A DNA stretch of 64,000 nt from Actinomycetales bacterium (GCA_016715285.1 JADKAO010000005.1:372001-436000); one strand, 5' to 3'. Positions 51,385-60,822 are shown, counted from the first letter of the stretch. Translations and numbers: made by a program. The notes: generated by a model from the sequence alone, not told the origin.

Positions 51385-52731
51385 ATGCATCACTTGCACC
51401 CCGCTCTGATCTCCACCTACGAAACCGTGTTGCGGCGCAACGCCGGTGAGGTGGAGTTTCACCAGGCCGTCCTCGAGGTCCTCGAGAGCCTCCACGCCGT
51501 CGTCGACAAGCGCCCCGAATATGTCGAGGCGTCGATCATCGAGCGCATCTGCGAGCCGGAGCGGCAAATCATCTTCCGCGTCCCGTGGGTCGACGACAAG
51601 GGCGTCGTGCAAATTAACCGCGGGTTCCGCGTCAACTTCAACTCCGCGCTCGGCCCCTACAAGGGTGGGCTGCGGTTCCACCCGAGCGTCTACCTCGGGA
51701 TCATCAAGTTCCTCGGCTTCGAGCAGACCTTCAAAAACGCCCTGACCGGTATGCCGATTGGTGGCGGCAAGGGTGGCTCGGACTTCGATCCCAAGGGCCG
51801 CTCCGAGGCCGAGATCATGCGCTTCTGCCAGTCGTTCATGACCGAGCTTTATCGGCACATTGGCGAATACACCGACGTCCCGGCGGGTGACATCGGTGTG
51901 GGCGGGCGCGAGATCGGCTACCTCTTCGGCCAGTACAAGCGCATCACCAACGCCTACGAAGCCGGCGTCCTCACCGGCAAAGGCCTCACCTGGGGTGGCT
52001 CGCAAGCTCGCCGCGAAGCCACCGGCTACGGGACGGTCTACTTCGTCAAGGAGATGCTCGCGGCACAGGGCGAGTCGTTCGACGGCCGCACTGTTGTCGT
52101 CTCCGGCTCGGGCAATGTCGCGATCTACGCCATCGAGAAGGCGCAAGAATTCGGCGGCAAGGTCATCGCGTGCTCCGACTCCGACGGCTACGTCGTTGAC
52201 GAGAACGGTCTCGACCTCGATCTCGTCAAGGAGATCAAGGAAGTCAGCCGAGGACGGATGAGCGCGTATGCCGCCCACCGCACCTCAGCACGCTACGTCG
52301 AGGGCGGCTCGATCTGGGACGTCCCGTGCACGGTTGCCCTCCCGTGCGCGACCGAAAACGAGCTGCGCGCCGATGGCGCGAAAGCCCTCATCACGTCAGG
52401 GGTGAAGTACGTCGCCGAAGGCGCCAACATGCCGACAACCCCCGAGGCGATCCACCTCCTGCGCGACGCCGGCATTCACTACGCACCCGGCAAAGCGGTC
52501 AACGCCGGCGGTGTCGCGACAAGTGCGCTCGAGATGCAGCAGAACGCGTCCCGTGACTCGTGGAGCTTCGAGTACACCGACCAGCGCCTGCACAAGATCA
52601 TCAAGGGCATCCACGACAACTGCCTCGAGACCGCAGACGAGTTCGGTCAGCCCGGCGACTACGTCGCGGGCGCCAATATCGCGGGCTTCATCCAGGTCGC
52701 CGACGCGATGCTCGCCCTCGGCGTCATCTAG
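51385..52731 (+). CDS. gdhA: NADP-specific glutamate dehydrogenase
   Basis: 448-residue hexameric GDH that aminates 2-oxoglutarate. GPYKGGLRFHPSVYLGIIKF and LTGMPIGGGKGGSDFDPKGR hold the catalytic/substrate lysines, PAGDIGVGGREIGYLFGQYK is the active-site Asp region, and VVVSGSGNVAIYAIEKAQE is the cofactor Rossmann motif. ATG 51385 (MHHLHPALISTYETVLRR) has GAGG upstream and is preferred to 51211. Confidence 0.95.
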   Translation: MHHLHPALISTYETVLRRNAGEVEFHQAVLEVLESLHAVVDKRPEYVEASIIERICEPERQIIFRVPWVDDKGVVQINRGFRVNFNSALGPYKGGLRFHPSVYLGIIKFLGFEQTFKNALTGMPIGGGKGGSDFDPKGRSEAEIMRFCQSFMTELYRHIGEYTDVPAGDIGVGGREIGYLFGQYKRITNAYEAGVLTGKGLTWGGSQARREATGYGTVYFVKEMLAAQGESFDGRTVVVSGSGNVAIYAIEKAQEFGGKVIACSDSDGYVVDENGLDLDLVKEIKEVSRGRMSAYAAHRTSARYVEGGSIWDVPCTVALPCATENELRADGAKALITSGVKYVAEGANMPTTPEAIHLLRDAGIHYAPGKAVNAGGVATSALEMQQNASRDSWSFEYTDQRLHKIIKGIHDNCLETADEFGQPGDYVAGANIAGFIQVADAMLALGVI

Positions 52732-52898
52732 TCACGTCCGTCAGCCCCAACACGGCTGGCGCCCAGCGCGAAACCTGTGACCGCTCGCCGCGCCCTCCCC
52801 ACCGTCTGACGCGCACGGCATACCGGCTTCTTGTGGCCCCGCTCACACGGGTTCACTCTGGACCACGACCCGTTTGCCGTGACGCGCCAGGAGGCCCC

Positions 52899-54872
52899 GT
52901 GTCCAACGAAACCCTCTCCAACCTGCTCCACGAAGACCGCAGCTTCCCCCCGGACCCGGCCTTCACGGCGCAGGCCAACGGCCAAGCGGAGCTTTATGCC
53001 GCTGCCGAGGCCGACTTCGAGGGGTTCTGGGCCGATCAGGCTCGCCGCTACGTCAGCTGGAGCAAGGACTTCACCCAGGTCCTCGACTGGTCCAAGGCGC
53101 CCTTCGCGACCTGGTTCGCCGACGGCGAGCTCAACGCGGCATACAACTGCGTGGACCGCCATGTTGAGGCGGGCCTTGGCGACCGAGTCGCGCTCCACTG
53201 GGTCGGCGAGCCGACCGGGGACACCCGCGACGTCACGTATGCCGAGTTGCACCGTGAAGTCCAAAAGGCTGCCAACGCGCTCACCGACCTCGGTCTGACC
53301 AAGGGCGACACGGTCGCGATCTACCTGCCGATGATCCCCGAGGCCGTTGTCGCGATGCTCGCGTGCGCCCGGATCGGCGCCCCGCACTCGGTCGTCTTCG
53401 GTGGCTTCTCCGCCGAAGCGCTCAACACCCGCATCGCGGACGCCAAGGCCAAGCTCGTCATCACCTCTGACGGTGGCTACCGCCGCGGTGCCCCGAGCGC
53501 GCTCAAGCCCGCCGTAGACGCGGCCCTTGACCACGCTGGCACGTCCGTCGAGCACGTCCTCGTCGTCCGCCGCACCGGCCAGGACACCGCATGGAACGCC
53601 GACCGCGACATCTGGTGGCACGACGCCATGGAGCGCGCCGCTGACACCCACGAGGCGCAGGGCATGGAGGCCGAGCACCCGCTCTTCATCCTCTACACAT
53701 CCGGGACGACCGGGAAGCCCAAGGGCATCTTCCACACGACGGGCGGCTACCTGGCCCAGGCGGCATACACCAATGCTGTCGTCCACGACCTGCACCCCGA
53801 GACCGACATCTACTGGTGCACCGCCGACGTGGGTTGGGTCACCGGCCACTCCTACATCGTCTATGGCCCGCTGGCCAACGGCGCGACCCAGGTGCTCTAC
53901 GAAGGCACCCCCGACACGCCCCACCAGGGCCGCTTCTGGGAGATCGTCCAGGACTACAAGGTCACCATCCTCTACACCGCGCCGACCGCGATCCGCACGT
54001 TCATGAAGTGGGGCGACGACATCCCCGCGAAGTTCGACCTGACCTCGCTGCGGGTCCTCGGCTCGGTCGGTGAATCGATCAACCCCGAGGCGTGGATGTG
54101 GTACCGCGACCACATTGGCGGCGGCTCCGCGCCGATCGTCGACACGTGGTGGCAGACCGAGACTGGCGCCATCATGATCAGCCCGCTGCCGGGTGTCACG
54201 ACCCTCAAGCCGGGCTCCGCGCAAAAGGCAATCCCCGGCATCGGCGCCGACGTCCTTGATGACATGGGCGAGCCGGTGGGCAATGGCGAGGGTGGTTACC
54301 TCGTGCTCACCAAGCCGTGGCCGGCCATGCTCCGCGGCATCTGGGGCGACCCCCAGCGCTATGTCGACACGTACTGGTCGCGCTTTGACGGCATGTACTT
54401 CGCCGGCGACGGGGCCAAGAAGGACGAGGACGGCAATATCTGGCTCCTCGGCCGAGTCGACGACGTCATGAACGTCTCCGGCCACCGCCTCTCAACGACC
54501 GAGATCGAGTCGGCTCTCGTCAGCCACCCAAAGGTCGCCGAAGCCGCAGTGGTCGGCGCCAACGACGAAATGACCGGCCAGGCCGTCGTTGCCTTTGTCA
54601 TCCTGCGTCAGGGCGGCGATCACGCGCACGACGACAACACCCAGATCGAAACCGAGCTGCGCAACCACGTCGCCAAGGAAATCGGGCCGATCGCCAAGCC
54701 CAAGAAGATCATGGTCGTCCAGGAGCTGCCCAAGACCCGCTCCGGCAAGATCATGCGCCGCTTGCTGCGCGACGTCGCTGAGGGCCGCACGGTCGGCGAC
54801 GCGACGACGCTCGCGGACTCGTCGGTCATGGACTTGATCAAGACCGGCCTGGACACCGGCGACAAGAAGTAG
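52899..54872 (+). CDS. acs: Acetyl-CoA synthetase
   Basis: 657-residue AMP-forming acetate:CoA ligase. The P-loop is LYTSGTTGKPKGIFHTTGGY, the Trp-containing acetate pocket WTWWQTE-like block is VDTWWQTETGAIMISPLPG, and the C-terminal lysine in KTRSGKIMRRLLRDV is the usual acetylation-controlled residue. GTG 52899 has AGGAGG four bases upstream. A 19-bp-arm hairpin ends the transcript. It works with the ActP-type symporters at 44-47.7 kb. Confidence 0.96.
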   Translation: MSNETLSNLLHEDRSFPPDPAFTAQANGQAELYAAAEADFEGFWADQARRYVSWSKDFTQVLDWSKAPFATWFADGELNAAYNCVDRHVEAGLGDRVALHWVGEPTGDTRDVTYAELHREVQKAANALTDLGLTKGDTVAIYLPMIPEAVVAMLACARIGAPHSVVFGGFSAEALNTRIADAKAKLVITSDGGYRRGAPSALKPAVDAALDHAGTSVEHVLVVRRTGQDTAWNADRDIWWHDAMERAADTHEAQGMEAEHPLFILYTSGTTGKPKGIFHTTGGYLAQAAYTNAVVHDLHPETDIYWCTADVGWVTGHSYIVYGPLANGATQVLYEGTPDTPHQGRFWEIVQDYKVTILYTAPTAIRTFMKWGDDIPAKFDLTSLRVLGSVGESINPEAWMWYRDHIGGGSAPIVDTWWQTETGAIMISPLPGVTTLKPGSAQKAIPGIGADVLDDMGEPVGNGEGGYLVLTKPWPAMLRGIWGDPQRYVDTYWSRFDGMYFAGDGAKKDEDGNIWLLGRVDDVMNVSGHRLSTTEIESALVSHPKVAEAAVVGANDEMTGQAVVAFVILRQGGDHAHDDNTQIETELRNHVAKEIGPIAKPKKIMVVQELPKTRSGKIMRRLLRDVAEGRTVGDATTLADSSVMDLIKTGLDTGDKK

Positions 54873-54895
54873 TTCCAGGCCCTGGGGACACAACA

Positions 54896-54938
54896 GCGAG
54901 GGGTATGCCGGGTGCTCACCACCCGGCATACCCCTCGC
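54896..54938. terminator. 19-bp-arm terminator after acs made from motif pair
   Basis: Arms GCGAGGGGTATGCCGGGTG and CACCCGGCATACCCCTCGC (54896-54914 and 54920-54938) are perfectly complementary around CTCAC, followed by CTTTCGC. Each arm contains one GTATGCCG/CGGCATAC copy, so the terminator is an inverted motif pair. Confidence 0.85.
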
Positions 54939-54953
54939 CTTTCGCTGTGTGTT

Positions 54954-55109
54954 TGACCTGAGCGGTCCGGGGGTACTGAGCGGTTCGGGTAAACTTGATC
55001 GCTCAGGCGTGCCGGGAAGTCTGGTCGGCGACCGACTTGCGCTGCCCGCTTTCGCACCGGCAGGAGACACCGCGGTCGGTCCCGCACTGACCGAAAGGCC
55101 TTGTCCCGC
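54954..55109 (+). promoter_or_regulatory. Structured nhaA leader, possible riboswitch
   Basis: After TTGACC and a repeated CTGAGCGGT(C/T)CGGG (about 54957 and 54977) with TAAACT as possible -10, the leader can form at least three stems: AAGTC.GGTCG / CGACC.GACTT, CTGCC / GGCAG, and GGTCGGT / ACTGACC, followed by GAAAGGCC before the ATG. Leaders of some nhaA genes are known Li+ riboswitches (nhaA-I and nhaA-II); I cannot verify a match. Confidence 0.35.
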
Positions 55110-56420
55110 ATGACTCTGCCACCCGTGCCCTCACCACGCCGCGTCCTCACCCGTCTCAGCCTGCCCGAGCGCCGTTACGTCACCTCGCTCCTGCGCCTCG
55201 AAACCGTCGGAGGTGCCCTCCTGCTTGGAGCGGCCCTCCTCGCCCTGATCTGGGCCAACTCGCCCTGGCACACGGCATACAGCGACCTGCGGGATCTGCG
55301 AGTCGGGCCGAGCGCGCTCCATCTCAACCTGTCCCTCGGCCAGTGGGCGGCCGACGGACTCCTGGCGATCTTCTTCCTCGTGGCCGGGATTGAGCTCAAG
55401 CGCGAGTTCATCGCCGGAGACCTCTCCAACCGCGCCAAGGCAGCTGTCCCCATCGCCGCCGCGATTGCCGGTGTGGCCCTCCCCGCAATCCTGTATGCCG
55501 TGTCCGTGATGCTCCTGGGCGGCGACAGCGACAGCCTCACCGGCTGGGCCATCCCGACGGCGACGGACATCGCGTTCGCCCTGGCGGTGCTCGCGGTCAT
55601 TGGCAGTCATCTCCCAACCGCCCTGCGCTCGTTCTTGCTCACCCTGGCCGTGGTCGACGACCTCATCGCGATCACGATCATCGCGGTGTTCTACTCCGGC
55701 AACGTCAAGCTGCTGTTCCTTGCGGCCGCGCTGATCCCCATCGCGATCTTCGGCTGGATGCTCAAGCGGCGGATCACCAACCCGGTCCTTCTCGCCATTC
55801 CAGCCCTCCTCGCCTGGGGCCTGGTCCACGAGGCTGGCGTGCACGCGACCGTCGCTGGCGTGCTGCTCGGCCTGGCCGTCCCGGTCGACCGGCGCGACGA
55901 AATCGCTGCCGCCCAGGACCCGAACGCGCACACTCTCGCGGAGATGGTCGAGCACAAGCTCCGTCCGCTATCGGCTGGACTCGCGGTCCCGGTGTTCGCA
56001 TTCTTCGCCGCGGGCGTGCGGATTGTCGACGGCGGGCTCGGGCCGGCTCTGCGCGACCCCGTCGCAATCGGCATCGTCCTTGGGCTCACGCTCGGCAAGG
56101 GAGTTGGTGTCTTCGGTGCAACATGGGCGGTTGCCCGGTTCACCCGAGCTGAACTCGACGAGGGCCTCGGGTGGCTCGACGTGCTCGGTCTGGCCTTCCT
56201 GTCTGGGCTGGGGTTCACGGTGTCCCTCCTCATTGGTGAGCTCGCCTATGGCGCCGGGAGCGCCCGCGACGACCACGTCAAGGTTGCCGTCCTGCTCGGC
56301 TCGCTCATCGCTGCCCTCTGTGCCGCTGTCATCCTGCGCCGACGCAACAGCCACTACGAGAAGCTCGCGGCACTCGAAGAAGAGCCGGAAGTCGTGGTCG
56401 ACGTCGACCCGCGGCCATAG
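55110..56420 (+). CDS. nhaA: Na+/H+ antiporter NhaA
   Basis: 436-residue antiporter with about 12 TM helices. The ion-binding aspartates lie in LLTLAVVDDLIAITIIAVFY; TDIAFALAVLAVIG and LAFLSGLGFTVSLLIGELA are diagnostic. GIELKREFIAGDLSN is the conserved early loop. ATG 55110 with AAAGG 11 bases away is preferred to TTG 55101, which is too close to that site. The C-terminal tail is acidic (EEEPEVVVDVDP). Confidence 0.94.
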   Translation: MTLPPVPSPRRVLTRLSLPERRYVTSLLRLETVGGALLLGAALLALIWANSPWHTAYSDLRDLRVGPSALHLNLSLGQWAADGLLAIFFLVAGIELKREFIAGDLSNRAKAAVPIAAAIAGVALPAILYAVSVMLLGGDSDSLTGWAIPTATDIAFALAVLAVIGSHLPTALRSFLLTLAVVDDLIAITIIAVFYSGNVKLLFLAAALIPIAIFGWMLKRRITNPVLLAIPALLAWGLVHEAGVHATVAGVLLGLAVPVDRRDEIAAAQDPNAHTLAEMVEHKLRPLSAGLAVPVFAFFAAGVRIVDGGLGPALRDPVAIGIVLGLTLGKGVGVFGATWAVARFTRAELDEGLGWLDVLGLAFLSGLGFTVSLLIGELAYGAGSARDDHVKVAVLLGSLIAALCAAVILRRRNSHYEKLAALEEEPEVVVDVDPRP

Positions 56421-56505
56421 CCGTCAGGGGAGGGACCGCTTCAGTAGCAGCGAACGGGGCAGGCGGCGCTAGGCTCAGAAGCTCAAGACAACCTTGGGAG
56501 GCCCC

Positions 56506-56913
56506 ATGGCTATCGACACCTCGCGCCCGATCGCAGACGAGCTCACGATTGGGCAGTTGGTTGCGTCGGCAACCCGCGACGTATCGACGATCGTGCGCGC
56601 CGAAATTGACCTCGCGAAGGCTGAGATCAGCGAAGGCGTGAAGCACGGCGGCAAGGGCGCTGGCATGTTTGCCGGGGCAGCTTTCTTTGGCCTGTTTGGA
56701 CTCGGTTTCCTGCTGACCGCCCTGGCCTGGGGGCTGGTCGCGCTGGGCCTGCCCACCTGGGCAGGCTTCCTCATCGTCGCGGTGCTCCTGTTCGTCGGCG
56801 CGGCCATCTTCGCCCTCATCGGGAAGAAGGCGCTCGCGAAGGCGAAGCCAGTGCCTGAGAAGGCCATCGCGTCCACCCAAGAAACCATTGCCACGATCAA
56901 GGGACAGTTCTGA
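56506..56913 (+). CDS. Phage holin family-like membrane protein (actinobacterial)
   Basis: 135-residue protein: N-terminal amphipathic segment (IGQLVASATRDVSTIVRAEI with DLAKAEISEG), two close TM helices (about residues 50-105) and a basic C-terminus. This is the actinobacterial holin-superfamily-III/PF07332-like type seen upstream of the ephE-marP block (Rv3669 position). GGGAGG sets ATG 56506. It is probably an envelope protein rather than a lytic holin. Confidence 0.8.
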   Translation: MAIDTSRPIADELTIGQLVASATRDVSTIVRAEIDLAKAEISEGVKHGGKGAGMFAGAAFFGLFGLGFLLTALAWGLVALGLPTWAGFLIVAVLLFVGAAIFALIGKKALAKAKPVPEKAIASTQETIATIKGQF

Positions 56914-56942
56914 GCACAAGCAATACGCCCGACGTTTCGTCG

Positions 56943-57833
56943 GTGCTGATTGACGGACCCTGGGAGCACGATCTCATCTCTGCTAACGGGGCCCGATTTC
57001 ACGTTGCCGTGGCGGGTGATGGCCCCCTGGTGCTGCTCCTGCATGCGTTCCCGCAGTTTTGGTACGCCTGGCGGCACCAACTCGTGGCGTTGGCAGCTGC
57101 GGGCTATCAGGCTGCAGCGGTCGATCTTCGGGGTTTTGGCGGTTCTGACAAGCCGCCCAAGGGCTACGACATTTACACCTCGGCTGCGGATGCTGCTGCG
57201 GTCATCCGCAGCCTCGGGGCTGAGCGTGCGGTCATCGTCGGGCATGGATTGGGCGGAGCCATCTCGTGGGCGATGCCGACGCTGCGGCCCGATGTGACCA
57301 GGGCAGTCGCCGCTATCGCGATGCCGCACCCGATCGTCACCGAGAAGGCCTGTCTCCGGAACTCCGCACAGCGGTCGGCCGCGGCATACATTGCCCGCCT
57401 TCAGGTCCCGTTCTGGAGCGAGCGCACCCTCGTTGAAAGCGATCGCGAGGTCCGCAGCTACCTCACCGACTGGTCCGCGCCCGGAGGCGCCTTCCCCACT
57501 GAGGACGACGTTCGGCGGTATTCCGATGCCATAGCACTGCCATTCGTGGCCCACTCGGCCGCGGAGTATTACCGCTGGTTCGGCCGTAATCAACTGCGGT
57601 GGGACGGTATTGCGTTGCGCCGCAAGCTCAGACAACCGATCACCGTGCCCGTGCTGCGACTGCACGGCGCCGACGACGGGTGCTTCCTCACCGAGGCCAC
57701 CACGGGTTCCGAGAGGTATGCCGTCGGGTCCTACACCGAGCAGATCGTCCCCCGCGCAGGGCACTTCCTTCCCGAAGAGGCACCCGAGGTCGTTTCCACC
57801 GCCCTGATCGATTGGCTCGCCACCCTGCCTTGA
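56943..57833 (+). CDS. Alpha/beta hydrolase (epoxide-hydrolase-like) lacking the nucleophile
   Basis: 296-residue protein with the epoxide hydrolase/haloalkane dehalogenase layout: oxyanion HAFPQFWYAWRHQL, DLRGFGGSDKPP, cap domain and a terminal His in PRAGHFLPEEAPE, with Asp in LHGADDGCF. The elbow that should read G-H-D/S-x-G-G is VIVGHGLGGAISW, so the nucleophile position is Gly. Hydrolysis by the normal mechanism is not expected. It holds the place of ephE (Rv3670) before marP. GTG 56943 is the probable start. Confidence 0.83.
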   Translation: MLIDGPWEHDLISANGARFHVAVAGDGPLVLLLHAFPQFWYAWRHQLVALAAAGYQAAAVDLRGFGGSDKPPKGYDIYTSAADAAAVIRSLGAERAVIVGHGLGGAISWAMPTLRPDVTRAVAAIAMPHPIVTEKACLRNSAQRSAAAYIARLQVPFWSERTLVESDREVRSYLTDWSAPGGAFPTEDDVRRYSDAIALPFVAHSAAEYYRWFGRNQLRWDGIALRRKLRQPITVPVLRLHGADDGCFLTEATTGSERYAVGSYTEQIVPRAGHFLPEEAPEVVSTALIDWLATLP

Positions 57834-57859
57834 CCCGCTCGCAAACACGCCGCGAGCGG

Positions 57860-57902
57860 AGCCAAATGCGCGTTATCGGAAGCGTTTGACCAGCATTTGG
57901 CT
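57860..57902. terminator. Hairpin between convergent genes
   Basis: AGCCAAATGC (57860-57869) and GCATTTGGCT (57893-57902), perfect 10-bp arms around 23 nt, between the convergent hydrolase and marP genes. The loop is longer than ideal for an intrinsic terminator. Confidence 0.5.
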
Positions 57903-57935
57903 ACTATCGGGCGCCGGCCCCGCTCGTACCCAGCG

Positions 57936-59144
57936 TTAGCCGACCGTGCAGGCTCCCGTCGATACCGGGGCCCGAGCCGCAACCGCCGACTGCAGCACCG
58001 GACTCGCCTCACTGAGGGTGAGCGCATAGCCTGTCGAGTCGTCGTCGAGAGACTTTGCAAAGACGATGCCGATCACCTCGCCGGTTGTCGACAGCAACGG
58101 ACCGCCGCTATTGCCGCTGTCCACATGCGTATTGAGCGCGATGATGTGCCGAGTCACTCCAGGTTGTCCGTAGATGTCCTGGCCTGTGGCATAGAGCGTC
58201 TCGCGCACGCGCGCCGCGTCGAGGCGGAGCGGGCCGTCCAGTGGATAACCAGCGACGACACCTTCCTGTCCTCGGCTGACTTCCGCTCCCAGTGGCAGAG
58301 CGCGTGCGGTGAGCTCGGGAACGTCGATGACAGCCAGGTCGCGGGCAGGGTCAAACGCCACCACCGCACCCCTCAGGACGGACCGGCTGCCAGGGGTCTG
58401 CACCCCTACCTCGGAGACTCCAGCGACCACATGCGCATTCGTGACGACGCGGCCCGGAGACACCACCCAGCCACTGCCTTCTTGGCCTTGACGACACGCT
58501 TGTGCGATTCCGGTGATCTTGACGACCGACTCCACGGCCGTTGCGATGGCAGGCAGTGCGGTCACCGACGCCGTCGGGGGGTCAACCGGCGCGATGGCCT
58601 CGCGACTGAGGCCATCGAACACGCGCGGGAACCCACCGCGGTCGAGCATCTGTCGGAACCCCGCGAAGAGTCGACCGGTCTGGGGCGGGACCACAGCATC
58701 AATCACCTGCAGCACCCGCGACGAGCCGATTGCCTGCCCGAGGGGACTCGTCGACGACCCGCGCAATCCACCCGCCACAAACCAGACGAGCACCGCCGCA
58801 GCCGCGACCGTGGCGACTGCGCCGAAGAAGGCATCCCCGGACCGGGACGCCCGAGAGTGCAGATGCCGACGAGCTCGGCGACCCAGCGTGAGCAGGAATC
58901 CTTGACCGAGCGCTGCGAGGAGGAAAACGCCCGCAACAATGACGAGACTCGCGAGGCTTGGACGGCTTTGGGCCCAGTCGAACCGGGCGACCAGCCCGGG
59001 CAGCACGAGCATCCCGACGGCACCTCCGCCGAGGAAACCGACGAGCGACAAGACCGACACCACCAGGCCCTGTCGCCAGCCCGACACGGCATACGCGAGC
59101 AGGACGGCCACGAGCGCAAGGTCGAGGACGATCCCGCCGTTCAT
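57936..59144 (-). CDS. marP: MarP-like membrane serine protease
   Basis: 402-residue protease. A CvpA-like domain with four TM helices (about residues 1-125) anchors a periplasmic chymotrypsin-type protease. The triad is His in VVTNAHVVAG, Asp in DPARDLAVIDV and Ser in HVDSGNSGGPLLS. Two cysteines (CRQGQEG, ACTVG) could form the regulatory disulfide known in the M. tuberculosis acid-resistance protease. ATG 59144 overlaps the NUDIX stop (ATGA). Confidence 0.92.
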   Translation of the reverse strand: MNGGIVLDLALVAVLLAYAVSGWRQGLVVSVLSLVGFLGGGAVGMLVLPGLVARFDWAQSRPSLASLVIVAGVFLLAALGQGFLLTLGRRARRHLHSRASRSGDAFFGAVATVAAAAVLVWFVAGGLRGSSTSPLGQAIGSSRVLQVIDAVVPPQTGRLFAGFRQMLDRGGFPRVFDGLSREAIAPVDPPTASVTALPAIATAVESVVKITGIAQACRQGQEGSGWVVSPGRVVTNAHVVAGVSEVGVQTPGSRSVLRGAVVAFDPARDLAVIDVPELTARALPLGAEVSRGQEGVVAGYPLDGPLRLDAARVRETLYATGQDIYGQPGVTRHIIALNTHVDSGNSGGPLLSTTGEVIGIVFAKSLDDDSTGYALTLSEASPVLQSAVAARAPVSTGACTVG

Positions 59145-59899
59145 GTGCGGTTCCAGTCGAAACGGGCCGGGAGGGGCAGCGTCTGGGACCTGTCCCAGGG
59201 CTGCGAGCGGCCGGTCAGCTCCAGGACTTTGTCGATGATGCCTCCGGTGAAGCCCCACAGGAGCAAGTCGTTGCCGAGGTCCCAGGCAGGTCCGCGATAG
59301 CCCGAGGAATGCGTCACGGTATGCCGGTTAGCCGGGTCCGTGAGAAAGGCAACCGGGACGCTGATCACCGTCGCGACCTCGTCGGGATGGCCGACAGTCA
59401 CCGGGGAGGGATCGCGCCACCATGCGATGACAGGGGTCACCGCGTAGTTGCTCACCGGGATATAGAGCGGCGGGAGGACGCCGACAATGTCGACCCCCGA
59501 GAGCGTGAGGCCAACCTCTTCCCGTGCCTCGCGGAGGGCCGCCGCGACGGCGTCATCGTCGTCAGCATCGACGCGCCCGCCCGGGAAGGCGATCTGGCCA
59601 GCGTGCGAGCGCATGGTGTGGGCGCGCTCGATGAGCAGGAGCGCGTCGTCGCCAACGGGGTCGGGACCAAAGAGGACGAGCACCGCGGACTCGGTGGAAC
59701 CGACCTCCGGGGGGAGGAAGCGACTAAACCAGATCGGGTCGAGTTGGCTCGCTTGCTTCACGATCTGCTCGACCCAATCCGGCGCCTGCTCGCCGCCACT
59801 GCGGCGACCGTCAGGTCCACGTCTGACCGGCGGCACCGGGCCGCGGAAGCGCGGAGTCAGCAACTCACCTTGGGCAGCGCGGTGCGGCATACGGCTCAT
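59141..59899 (-). CDS. NUDIX hydrolase (CoA pyrophosphatase-like)
   Basis: 252-residue hydrolase with Nudix box GGRVDADDDDAVAAALREAR and EEVGL; the preceding HAGQIAFPGG resembles the UPF0035/CoA-diphosphatase motif. It occupies the Rv3672c place between nth and marP, overlapping both by ATGA, so nth-nudix-marP is one operon. Confidence 0.9.
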   Translation of the reverse strand: MSRMPHRAAQGELLTPRFRGPVPPVRRGPDGRRSGGEQAPDWVEQIVKQASQLDPIWFSRFLPPEVGSTESAVLVLFGPDPVGDDALLLIERAHTMRSHAGQIAFPGGRVDADDDDAVAAALREAREEVGLTLSGVDIVGVLPPLYIPVSNYAVTPVIAWWRDPSPVTVGHPDEVATVISVPVAFLTDPANRHTVTHSSGYRGPAWDLGNDLLLWGFTGGIIDKVLELTGRSQPWDRSQTLPLPARFDWNRT

Positions 59900-60627
59900 G
59901 AGCGCGGAGCGAGTTCGTAAGTGAGCAGCTGGCGGGCGCGCTCAGGATCCGTTTCGCCGCAACCGTATGCCGGGCACCACTTCGCCACGGGGCAGGCACC
60001 ACAGGCGGGCTTGCGCGCGTGACAGGTGCGGCGCCCGTGGAAAATGACCACGTGGCTGAGCATCGTCCAGTCCCGCCGCGGGATGAGCTCGCCCACAGCG
60101 TGCTCGACCTTGACCGGATCAGTCTCGTCAGTCCACTCGAAGCGACGAACCAAGCGCCCAAAGTGCGTATCGACGGTGATGCCGGGAATGTTAAAAGCGT
60201 TGCCCAACACGACATTCGCGGTCTTTCGGCCGACTCCGGGGAGCGTGACCAAGTCGGCGAGCCGGCCTGGCACCTGGCCGTCAAAACGCTCTTCGAGGGC
60301 CTGGCCCAGCTTGATCAGCGAGTCGGTCTTGGCTCGGAAGAAACCGGTCGATCGGATGATCTCCTCGAGCTCAGCGCGGTCGGCCGCCGCGTACTCAGCG
60401 CTAGTGCGGTAGCGCGCAAAAAGCGACGGGGTCACGAGATTGACTCGGACATCGGTGGTTTGGGCCGACAGGATCGTCGCGACCAGCAGCTCAAGGGGGT
60501 TCGTGAAGTCGAGTTCGCAGTGCGCGTAGGGGTAGCGCTGGGCCAACGCGCGGTACATGCGCCGCGCCCGGCGGGTAAGAGCCAACGGCGACTCTCCAGT
60601 GGGAGTCAACTCGTCGTCCTGGGGCAC
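59896..60627 (-). CDS. nth: Endonuclease III (DNA glycosylase/AP lyase)
   Basis: About 243 residues. The helix-hairpin-helix is LVTLPGVGRKTANVVLGNAF, with catalytic Lys in GRKTAN and Asp in GITVDTHFGRLVRR. The 4Fe-4S ligands are CHARKPACGACPVAKWC. Removes oxidised pyrimidines in base excision repair. The start is uncertain: GTG 60627 gives MPQDDELTPTGE; TTG 60660 would extend it by 11 residues. Divergent from crp. Confidence 0.95.
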   Translation of the reverse strand: MPQDDELTPTGESPLALTRRARRMYRALAQRYPYAHCELDFTNPLELLVATILSAQTTDVRVNLVTPSLFARYRTSAEYAAADRAELEEIIRSTGFFRAKTDSLIKLGQALEERFDGQVPGRLADLVTLPGVGRKTANVVLGNAFNIPGITVDTHFGRLVRRFEWTDETDPVKVEHAVGELIPRRDWTMLSHVVIFHGRRTCHARKPACGACPVAKWCPAYGCGETDPERARQLLTYELAPRS

Positions 60628-60822
60628 GAACCACAGGGTAACCCTCCAAGCCGACAGCAACGGCGACCGGACAACGACCGGACTTCAGAGGGACACCGAC
60701 CGGACTTCGAGGCGGGCACCTCTCAGGACACTGACCTTCTGGTTGGTAATTTCGATCAACACAGCCCGAAACCGTCCCCCCCTGGGGAGACTTACGGTGC
60801 CTGACATGACACACTGTGCGAC

